The position numbers and the translations under genes were made by a program. Shown here in pieces: positions 1 to 4,808 of a stretch of DNA of 10,167 nucleotides; the first letter of the stretch is position 1, and each line of letters starts with the position of its first letter. Under the pieces are notes generated by a model. It had not been told where the DNA came from. It searched no databases and saw nothing but the letters and a program-made list of their open reading frames with translations. Where the stretch lies: contig JAHZFN010000228.1 in NCBI GenBank assembly GCA_019421315.1, forward strand, positions 1 to 10,167, read 5' to 3'. Source of the DNA: Peptococcaceae bacterium. Its GTDB lineage: Bacteria; Bacillota; Dehalobacteriia; UBA4068; UBA4997.

Positions 1-1
1 T

Positions 2-127
2 GCCGAAGATCTGGGGCTTTTGATTACAGGCGGTTCCGACTGCCACGACTGCCGACTGGGCGAATATTGGACAAAGGACGAAACCGTCGAAAAAATTCAA
101 GCCTTGTCCCGAAACAAAATGTGGTAA
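2..127 (+). CDS. PHP-domain phosphoesterase, C-terminal end (5' truncated by window)
   Basis: This open frame enters at the window edge and stops at TAA 125-127, leaving 41 residues. The translation contains LLITGGSDCHD followed by RLGEYW. This resembles the last metal-binding motif of PHP (polymerase and histidinol phosphatase) proteins, where a GSD-x-H segment near the C terminus supplies an Asp and a His ligand. TrpH/YciV-like PHP phosphoesterases, which hydrolyse small phosphorylated substrates or nucleotide ends using a metal cluster, commonly end with a comparable 'GSDxHG...LG' stretch. The usual Gly after the His is Asp here. Everything upstream lies outside the window, so the subfamily and substrate cannot be named. 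No clear terminator follows; an AT-rich stretch with a 14-bp tandem repeat lies between it and the next gene. Confidence 0.7.
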   Translation, partial: AEDLGLLITGGSDCHDCRLGEYWTKDETVEKIQALSRNKMW

Positions 128-154
128 AACGGGCGGAAAGAATATAATAAGCGG

Positions 155-182
155 ATAAGTTTTATTAAATAAGTTTTATTAA
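155..182. repeat. Perfect 14-bp AT-rich tandem duplication
   Basis: The unit ATAAGTTTTATTAA occurs twice back to back, at 155-168 and 169-182, with no mismatch. It lies in the AT-rich gap between the PHP gene end and the coiled-coil gene. It could be a slippage product, an UP-element-like AT tract, or a protein-binding site; the sequence does not decide between these. Confidence 0.8.
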
Positions 183-196
183 AATTTGCGGTTCGG

Positions 197-226
197 TTAA
201 TAAAAATTCGGTTTGCGGCATATAAT
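197..226 (+). promoter_or_regulatory. Putative promoter of the coiled-coil gene
   Basis: A perfect -10 box TATAAT lies at 221-226. A weak -35 candidate TTAATA lies at 197-202, 18 bp upstream. The predicted start near 233 would almost touch the Shine-Dalgarno site at 234-239 and give a very short leader, so the true promoter may lie further upstream, for example the TATAAT at 143-148. Confidence 0.4.
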
Positions 227-247
227 AGAGTGCAAGGAGTGGTGAAC

Positions 248-520
248 ATGAATTTTGAATTGTCCAACAGCACATCTATGACGGAAAAACTGCTTTACCA
301 AAGAATTGAGGCTTTGGAGGAGCGTTTGGAGCAGCTGCGTTTAAGCCGCAAAGTTTTACTGCGGATTTTGGAGCAAACGGAGGAAGATAAAAAAAATCAG
401 CTTTGCCGTTTGGAACGGGAAAACATTAAGCTGCAAAAGCAAAACTGCTATTTTGCAAAATCTCTGATGGCAAAAAACAACGAAATTATGAATCTTTCTG
501 CCAAAACAGTGGAAAAATAA
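248..520 (+). CDS. Small coiled-coil protein of unknown function (90 aa)
   Basis: I do not recognise a named family. The start chosen is ATG 248 because AAGGAG at 234-239 sits 8 nt upstream; GTG codons at 230, 239 and 242 are in frame but before or on top of this site. The 90-aa product is soluble, with no signal peptide or membrane segment. From about residue 12 to 80 it is rich in Glu, Lys, Arg, Leu and Gln with heptad-like Leu/Ile spacing (LEERLEQLRLSRKVLLRILE, then LERENIKLQKQN), which indicates a long alpha-helical coiled coil, probably self-associating. Two Cys residues are present with no metal-binding pattern. It looks monocistronic, bounded by a possible promoter and a strong terminator. 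Short coiled-coil proteins of this kind are often annotated as hypothetical in Negativicutes; that comparison is from memory. Confidence 0.75.
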   Translation: MNFELSNSTSMTEKLLYQRIEALEERLEQLRLSRKVLLRILEQTEEDKKNQLCRLERENIKLQKQNCYFAKSLMAKNNEIMNLSAKTVEK

Positions 521-531
521 ATTAAAAAAAC

Positions 532-599
532 AAGATGGATTTAATATGATTTCCCGAAATTATTTGGGAAAAATATTAATAATCCGTCTTATTTTTTTT
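532..599 (+). terminator. Long hairpin terminator after the coiled-coil gene
   Basis: AAGATGGATT (532-541) pairs with AATCCGTCTT (581-590) with one G-T wobble. TAATAT with ATATTA and CCC with GGG extend the hairpin inward. Eight T residues follow at 592-599, fitting a Rho-independent terminator. An A-rich run at 524-530 lies on the other side, so it might also work in the opposite direction. Confidence 0.85.
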
Positions 600-645
600 G
601 CAGGCAACGATATATAGTTTCATAATAGCGGTAAAGAATAAAATT

Positions 646-670
646 GGGTCTTTCGGTCGGCAAAAGACCC
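646..670. other. Stem-loop upstream of the guaB promoter
   Basis: GGGTCTTT (646-653) pairs perfectly with AAAGACCC (663-670) around a 9-nt loop. No T-run follows on the + strand, so it is not a normal terminator. It lies about 70 bp upstream of the best guaB -35 box. It could be a leader element if transcription starts further upstream (a weak CATAAT lies at 621-626), or a protein-binding site. I saw no match to a purine riboswitch core here. Confidence 0.45.
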
Positions 671-737
671 ATTGGGCGGCATATGCGGTTGGTTTTGGGA
701 AAAAAACACAAAAACGGAAAAAAATTAATGATTTCTC

Positions 738-766
738 TTGCAATGGCTGTTTTTTAGTAGTAAAAT
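738..766 (+). promoter_or_regulatory. guaB promoter
   Basis: TTGCAA (738-743) and TAAAAT (761-766) are separated by exactly 17 bp, matching the housekeeping sigma consensus at 4/6 and 5/6 positions. The predicted start near 773 gives a leader of about 29 nt ending in the ideal AGGAGG at 788-793, 8 nt before the guaB ATG. The leader is too short to hold a riboswitch. Confidence 0.65.
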
Positions 767-801
767 AGGTTTTAATTAAATAAAAACAGGAGGTCTTTGC
801 T

Positions 802-2265
802 ATGAGCGGATACATGTCAGATAAAATTGTCAAAGAAGGCATTACCTTTGACGATGTGCTTTTAATTCCCGGCGCATCGGACGTTTTGCCGAAAGATATT
901 AAACTTGCCACAAAATTTACGAGAAATATTAATTTGAACATCCCGTTGGTCAGCGCCGGTATGGACACTGTTACGGAATATCGCATGGCTATTGCCATGG
1001 CAAGAGAAGGCGGTATTGGCGTTATTCATAAAAATATGTCGATTGAAGCCCAGGCTTTGGAAATTGACAGAGTGAAAAGATCCGAACACGGCATTATTAT
1101 TGACCCTGTGTTTTTAAGCCCCGACAATACCATTGAAGACGCTTTGCAGATTATGGAAAGATACCGCATTTCCGGTGTTCCCATCACTGTTAAAAATAAG
1201 CTGGTCGGTATTCTTACAAACCGAGACTTGCGCTTTGAAGATAATTACACAAAAAAAATCAAAGACGTGATGACGGTGGAGGATTTGGTTACCGCTCCCG
1301 AAGGTACGACTGTGGAAGAAGCTAAAGAAATTTTCAAACGCCACAGAATCGAAAAGCTCCCTATTGTTGACAAGGACGGTTATCTGAAAGGCTTGGTAAC
1401 CATCAAAGATATTCAAAAAATGGTTAAATATCCCAACTCCTGCAAGGATAGCCGAGGCAGACTGCGGGTTGCCGCCGCAATCGGCACCGCTCACGGCACA
1501 ATGGAACGCGCCATGGAATTGGTTAAGGCAGGCGCCGACGCTTTGGTTATTGATACCGCCCACGGTCATTCCAAATTCGTTATCGATACAGTTGCCAAAA
1601 TCCGCAAGCAATTCCCGGATATTGATATTGTGGCAGGCAACGTTGCCACGGCGGAAGCCACCGAAGCTTTGATTGAAGTCGGCGTTGATGCCGTTAAAGT
1701 GGGCATAGGTCCCGGCTCCATCTGTACAACCCGTGTTGTTGCAGGCATCGGCGTTCCCCAGATTTCCGCAATTTACGACGCTGCAAATGTTGCCCACAAA
1801 CATAATATTCCCATTATCGGCGACGGCGGCATTAAATATTCGGGTGATGTTGTTAAAGCCATCGCCGCAGGTGCCGACAGCGTTATGATGGGCAGCCTGT
1901 TGGCGGGTACTGAAGAAAGTCCCGGCGAAATTGAAATTTATCAAGGCCGCAGCTTTAAGGTTTACCGCGGCATGGGCAGCTTGGGCGCCATGAAGCTGGG
2001 CAGCAAAGACAGATATTTCCAAGAGGACGCTCAAAAATTTGTGCCGGAAGGCATTGAAGGCCGTGTTCCTTACAAAGGCACTCTGACCGATACCGTTTAT
2101 CAGCTTTTGGGCGGTTTGCGTTCAGGCATGGGTTACTGCGGCACTCCCGATATTCCCTCTTTGCAAAGGGACGGTAAATTTGTCCGCATAACCTCGGCAG
2201 GTTTGATCGAATCTCATCCCCACGATATTAACATCACCAAAGAAGCGCCCAATTACAGAATGTAA
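802..2265 (+). CDS. guaB: Inosine-5'-monophosphate dehydrogenase
   Basis: This enzyme catalyses NAD-dependent oxidation of IMP to XMP, the committed step toward GMP, in the cytosol and usually as a tetramer or octamer. The 487-aa length is typical of bacterial GuaB. ATG 802 follows AGGAGG (788-793). The N terminus ITFDDVLLIPG (14-24) is the classic IMPDH opening. A Bateman module of two CBS domains spans about 95-210 and would bind adenine or guanine nucleotides to tune activity. The TIM barrel carries DTAHGHS (251-257), the catalytic loop GIGPGSICTTR with nucleophile Cys308, the phosphate-binding GDGG (340-343), MGS (363-365), and the mobile-flap Arg404-Tyr405 dyad in KDRYFQ that activates water. 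All key residues are present. It appears monocistronic, with its own promoter and terminator. Confidence 0.98.
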   Translation: MSGYMSDKIVKEGITFDDVLLIPGASDVLPKDIKLATKFTRNINLNIPLVSAGMDTVTEYRMAIAMAREGGIGVIHKNMSIEAQALEIDRVKRSEHGIIIDPVFLSPDNTIEDALQIMERYRISGVPITVKNKLVGILTNRDLRFEDNYTKKIKDVMTVEDLVTAPEGTTVEEAKEIFKRHRIEKLPIVDKDGYLKGLVTIKDIQKMVKYPNSCKDSRGRLRVAAAIGTAHGTMERAMELVKAGADALVIDTAHGHSKFVIDTVAKIRKQFPDIDIVAGNVATAEATEALIEVGVDAVKVGIGPGSICTTRVVAGIGVPQISAIYDAANVAHKHNIPIIGDGGIKYSGDVVKAIAAGADSVMMGSLLAGTEESPGEIEIYQGRSFKVYRGMGSLGAMKLGSKDRYFQEDAQKFVPEGIEGRVPYKGTLTDTVYQLLGGLRSGMGYCGTPDIPSLQRDGKFVRITSAGLIESHPHDINITKEAPNYRM

Positions 2266-2331
2266 TTAGTTTGATTTCTGTAGTTAAATTCTGTGTTGAA
2301 AATTTGTATTTAAAATCATAAAAAATATTTT

Positions 2332-2363
2332 AAAGGCATCTCGTTTTGAGATGCCTTTTTTTT
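2332..2363 (+). terminator. guaB Rho-independent terminator
   Basis: GGCATCTC (2335-2342) pairs with GAGATGCC (2348-2355) around a 5-nt loop. The stem is extended by AAA on the left and TTT on the right and is followed by a run of eight T (2356-2363). It lies 67 nt after the guaB stop codon. Confidence 0.92.
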
Positions 2364-2429
2364 GCCGCAAATCCTGCAAAATTCGGCGTTGCGGCAGTAA
2401 AAAATGAAAAAATTGACCGACGGAGTTGT

Positions 2430-2458
2430 TTGTCTTTGGATGTTTTTTATGGTATAAT
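2430..2458 (+). promoter_or_regulatory. Promoter entering the first repeat unit
   Basis: TTGTCT (2430-2435, 4/6 to the -35 consensus) stands 17 bp before a perfect TATAAT (2453-2458). TG at 2450-2451 makes it an extended -10 (TGGTATAAT). This is one of the best promoter matches in the window, yet the next annotated gene starts more than 350 nt later. A transcript from here would run through the repeat units first. Confidence 0.55.
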
Positions 2459-2726
2459 AAATTTGCAGAAGTCTTGCTTCGCAAGCCTTGGCGGCTGTTG
2501 CCGCCTGTGCGTTTTCCGCACCTGCAATATTGAACCACAGCGCAAAAATGCCCTTGCAAGCAAGCATTTCTTGCTTGTGGTATAATAAATTTGCAGAAGT
2601 CTTGCTTCGCAAGCCTTGGCGGCTGTTGCCGCCTGTGCGTTTTCCGCACCTGCAATATTGAACCACAGCGCAAAAATGCCCTTGCAAGCAAGCATTTCTT
2701 GCTTGTGGTATAATAAATTTGCAGAA
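2450..2726 (+). repeat. 128-bp structured tandem repeat array, two full units plus stub
   Basis: The period is exactly 128 bp, and the units 2453-2580 and 2581-2708 are identical base for base. A third copy stops after about 18 bp (2709-2726). Within a unit, using the first as reference, there is an extended -10 box, then an outer stem TTGCAG (2463-2468)/CTGCAA (2522-2527). It encloses three hairpins: CTTGC/GCAAG (2473-2485), GGCGGC/GCCGCC (2490-2505) and GTGCG/CGCAC (2507-2521). A second domain follows with CAAGCAAG (2557-2564)/CTTGCTTG (2570-2577) and an outer ACCAC/GTGGT (2534-2538/2577-2581) that runs into the next -10 box. A diverged relative lies at 8859-9031. The period is not divisible by three, so any reading frame shifts in each copy, which argues against coding. 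The stretches on either side (2364-2449 and 2727-2811) hold nothing else I can support apart from the -35 box noted above. Confidence 0.93.
2706..2714 (+). promoter_or_regulatory. Extended -10 promoter in repeat stub, upstream of the LCP gene
   Basis: TGGTATAAT (2706-2714) is a perfect extended -10 motif carried by the truncated third repeat unit. No good -35 box stands at 16-18 bp, which extended -10 promoters can tolerate. Transcription would begin near 2721 and give a leader of about 90 nt to the LCP start at 2812. No other convincing promoter lies between 2727 and 2812. Confidence 0.5.
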
Positions 2727-2811
2727 ATTTCTATGATTGAGCAGAGCAAATAAACGGGGCTGCGGCGAGAAATGCGGAAATTCAAACTGCAAAAGAAAGT
2801 GATGGTGTTAA

Positions 2812-3747
2812 ATGGCTACAAAAAGAAGACTTAAGAAGCCCATTAGAAGATTTTTGAAATTTATTGCCGCCGTTGCGGTTATTATCGCCGTTTGCGCAGG
2901 TGGTATGTACGCTTACGGTATGCTGCGCATTGTGCCTGACCGCACGGACAGCGCTTATGAGTACAGGGATGACAGAATCAATGTTTTAATTGTGGGTACG
3001 GACCAAGGCGCCGCCGACGATGTGGGACGAGCCGACAGCCTGATGGTTGCCAACGTGGATTTGAAAAACAAGGTTGTCAATATCATTTCTCTTCCCAGGG
3101 ACAGCCGTGTTGAAATCCCCGGACATGACAAGAGCAAAATCAATCATTCCTTTGCTTACGGCGGCATTGACCTGACCAAGGAAACCATTGAGGATTTGAT
3201 GGGTATTCCCATTGATTATTATGCTATAACCAATTTTGAAGGCTTTGAAACCATCGTTAATATTTTGGGCGGCGTCGATTTATATGTGGAAAAAGATATG
3301 TCCGCTCATACATATTACGGTGATATTGATCTGCACGAAGGGCAGCAGCACCTTGACCCCAACCAGGCTTTGGGATATGTGCGTTACCGTTATGACGCAA
3401 TGGGCGATATTGCCAGGGCGGGCCGCCAGCAAAAATTCATGAAAGCAGTTTTTGAAGAGGCGCTGAAACCAAGCAATCTGCCGAAGCTGCCCGCTTTAAT
3501 CAAAGAAATAGATCAGGTTGTGGAAACCGATTTTTCTGTTTCGCAGCTTTTGTATTTGGGTTTCAGCTTCCATGGGGCATCAAGTGACGATGTTCACACT
3601 GCCGTTCCCGAATGTACGCCTAAAACCATCGGCGGAGTCAGCTATGTTGTTTTGGATGACAATGATTTGGACAACCTGGTTCAAACCATGTTTATCGACG
3701 ATTACGACCCCGCATATTGGGCAGAGCAAAGCGCTGCCGCAGAATAA
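2812..3747 (+). CDS. LytR-CpsA-Psr (LCP) family cell-wall polymer ligase/attenuator-type protein
   Basis: LCP enzymes move undecaprenyl-linked glycopolymers onto peptidoglycan outside the membrane; some members are described as transcription attenuators. The 311-aa product has a basic N terminus (KRRLKKPIRR), one membrane segment at about 15-38, and an extracellular LCP domain from about 55. Family landmarks are INVLIVGTD (56-64), RADS (73-76), the core LPRDSRV (94-100), KINHSFAYGG (109-118), the segment NFEGFETIVNILGGVDLYV (141-159) and the Arg-rich ALGYVRYR (186-193) with RAGRQQ (202-207). These Arg and Asp residues bind the lipid pyrophosphate and metal in characterised LCP proteins. The ribosome site before ATG 2812 is weak (AAAGAAAGTG), so the start is slightly uncertain. 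The donor polymer cannot be told from sequence. radC follows by 75 nt with no terminator, so the two probably share a transcript. Confidence 0.93.
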   Translation: MATKRRLKKPIRRFLKFIAAVAVIIAVCAGGMYAYGMLRIVPDRTDSAYEYRDDRINVLIVGTDQGAADDVGRADSLMVANVDLKNKVVNIISLPRDSRVEIPGHDKSKINHSFAYGGIDLTKETIEDLMGIPIDYYAITNFEGFETIVNILGGVDLYVEKDMSAHTYYGDIDLHEGQQHLDPNQALGYVRYRYDAMGDIARAGRQQKFMKAVFEEALKPSNLPKLPALIKEIDQVVETDFSVSQLLYLGFSFHGASSDDVHTAVPECTPKTIGGVSYVVLDDNDLDNLVQTMFIDDYDPAYWAEQSAAAE

Positions 3748-3822
3748 GCATAGTGATTAATGGTTCTGCGAAGAATTAAGAATATTAAAGATTATAAAGA
3801 CTAATAGAAAAAGGAGGGAACG

Positions 3823-4539
3823 GTGTTGGCAGAAAATAAAGATAATAAACAAGCGAAGCATTATCATGCCGGACACCGTTCCAGAATGAAAAAACGGTAT
3901 ATGGAGCAAGGCTTGGACAGCATGGCGGATCATGAGGTTCTGGAAATGCTGTTGTATTACGCACTGCCATACAAAGACACCAACGGTTTGGCGCATGAGC
4001 TGCTAAATAAATTCGGCAGCTTGTCGGGAGTTTTGGAGGCGGAAATTTCTGCTTTGGAAACGGTGAACGGAATAGGAACCAATACGGCTTTGCTTTTGAA
4101 TTTAATGCCAAAGCTTGCGGGCAGATATTATTTGGACAGATGGTCTGAAATGCCCGAACTTAACAATTCCGAAGATTTGCTGGATTATGTACGTACTTTG
4201 TTTGTCGGTCGCAGTCTGGAAACGTTTTTCATGATTTGCCTGAACAACAAAGGGCAGGTTAAAAACACAATTAAGCTTTCTGAGGGTACTGCAGACGAGG
4301 TTGTCATTTATACAACCCAGGTTGTGGAAACTGCATTGCAGCAAAAATGCAAAAACGTTGTCTTTGCGCATAATCATCCCGGAGGCAATGTGAACCCCAG
4401 TATATCGGATGTCCGTTCAACCAGAGATTGTTACGAAGCGTTGGACGCTGTCGGTATTCAGCTTCTGGATCATGTCATTGTCTGCGGCAGCGATGTTATC
4501 AGCATGGCTAATAAAAGCTTGATTCATTTGAAAAAATAG
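3823..4539 (+). CDS. radC: RadC family JAMM/MPN-domain protein
   Basis: The family is widespread but its function is unsettled: RadC was once linked to DNA repair, and the fold is that of JAMM metalloproteases or deubiquitinases. The 238-aa length is normal. An N-terminal region (about 15-100) includes HRSRMKKRY and a helix-hairpin-helix-like NGIGTNTA (82-89), suggesting DNA contact. The C-terminal MPN domain (about 112-238) has SEGTADEVVIY (153-163) and the zinc motif HNHPGG with His183 and His185 and Asp196 exactly 11 residues later, so the metal site looks intact. The start is GTG 3823 or TTG 3826; AAGGAGGG at 3811-3818 is 4 or 7 nt away, and TTG has the better spacing. The gene sits 75 nt behind the LCP gene with no visible terminator between them. 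Confidence 0.92.
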   Translation: MLAENKDNKQAKHYHAGHRSRMKKRYMEQGLDSMADHEVLEMLLYYALPYKDTNGLAHELLNKFGSLSGVLEAEISALETVNGIGTNTALLLNLMPKLAGRYYLDRWSEMPELNNSEDLLDYVRTLFVGRSLETFFMICLNNKGQVKNTIKLSEGTADEVVIYTTQVVETALQQKCKNVVFAHNHPGGNVNPSISDVRSTRDCYEALDAVGIQLLDHVIVCGSDVISMANKSLIHLKK

Positions 4540-4641
4540 ACCGATTTTGATTTTTTTTGCGGCAGACAACTGCATAAGCGGATTGGATTGATAATATTTG
4601 TTCATTCACTGCCTCTTTTAATTTAAGAAAAAAGCACGATG

Positions 4642-4655
4642 TACCGAATTTGGTA
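4642..4655. promoter_or_regulatory. Imperfect palindrome upstream of dnaE
   Basis: TACCGAATTTGGTA is a 14-bp inverted repeat with one mismatched pair near the centre. It ends 9 bp before the extended -10 candidate at 4665-4673, so it would cover the -35 region. That suits an operator, but I cannot name a regulator. Confidence 0.3.
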
Positions 4656-4664
4656 TATGAAGCT

Positions 4665-4673
4665 TGTTAAAAT
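4665..4673 (+). promoter_or_regulatory. Candidate dnaE promoter (extended -10)
   Basis: TGTTAAAAT is an extended -10 with TAAAAT at 4668-4673. No good -35 box stands 16-18 bp upstream. The predicted start near 4680 gives a leader of about 130 nt to dnaE. That leader contains a perfect 12-bp palindrome (4714-4725). Confidence 0.35.
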
Positions 4674-4713
4674 AAATTTGTTTCCGAAAATAAAAATTAA
4701 ATTGCATAAATCA

Positions 4714-4725
4714 ATTTGCGCAAAT
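4714..4725. promoter_or_regulatory. Perfect 12-bp palindrome ATTTGCGCAAAT
   Basis: The sequence is a perfect inverted repeat in the intergenic region, 83 bp before the dnaE start. It is a plausible dimeric-protein binding site downstream of the candidate promoter. With no second copy in the window, its function stays open. Confidence 0.3.
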
Positions 4726-4808
4726 ATGAGTAAAGAGCGGTTTTGCTTACTGCTGTTGATTATGCGGGCATAAGATTCGGAAAAATTACAAAAACAGAAG
4801 GTGATTTA

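Noticed and set aside
600..801. Purine/guanine riboswitch before guaB
   Set aside because: I could not find the conserved junction and loop sequences; only a simple stem-loop (646-670) is present, and the best promoter lies downstream of it.
1114..2034. Minus-strand frame of 306 aa opposite guaB
   Set aside because: It is an antisense shadow of a fully conserved IMP dehydrogenase gene.
2404..2457. 17-codon ORF (MKKLTDGVVCLWMFFMV) before the first repeat
   Set aside because: It has no Shine-Dalgarno site and overlaps the -35/-10 boxes of the repeat promoter.
2450..2726. CRISPR array
   Set aside because: The units are 128 bp and contiguous, with no short repeat/unique spacer alternation, and no cas genes are present.
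2284..2792. Minus-strand open frames through the first repeat array (79-158 aa, repeated peptide MLARAFLRCGSILQV)
   Set aside because: They are read through the 128-bp repeat; the period is not a multiple of three, so the same peptide appears in shifting frames. Stems and promoter boxes explain the sequence better than coding.
4528..4560. Terminator after radC
   Set aside because: There is a T-run (TTTTTTTT), but the preceding potential stem is only a few A-T pairs, so the call is too weak.
4726..4773. 15-codon ORF upstream of dnaE as a leader peptide
   Set aside because: It has no ribosome site, no regulatory codon run, and no attenuator hairpin after it.
4743..4808. Upstream TTG start adding 22 residues to DnaE
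   Set aside because: ATG 4809 has a well-placed AAGGTGA, and the extra residues do not resemble the DnaE N terminus.
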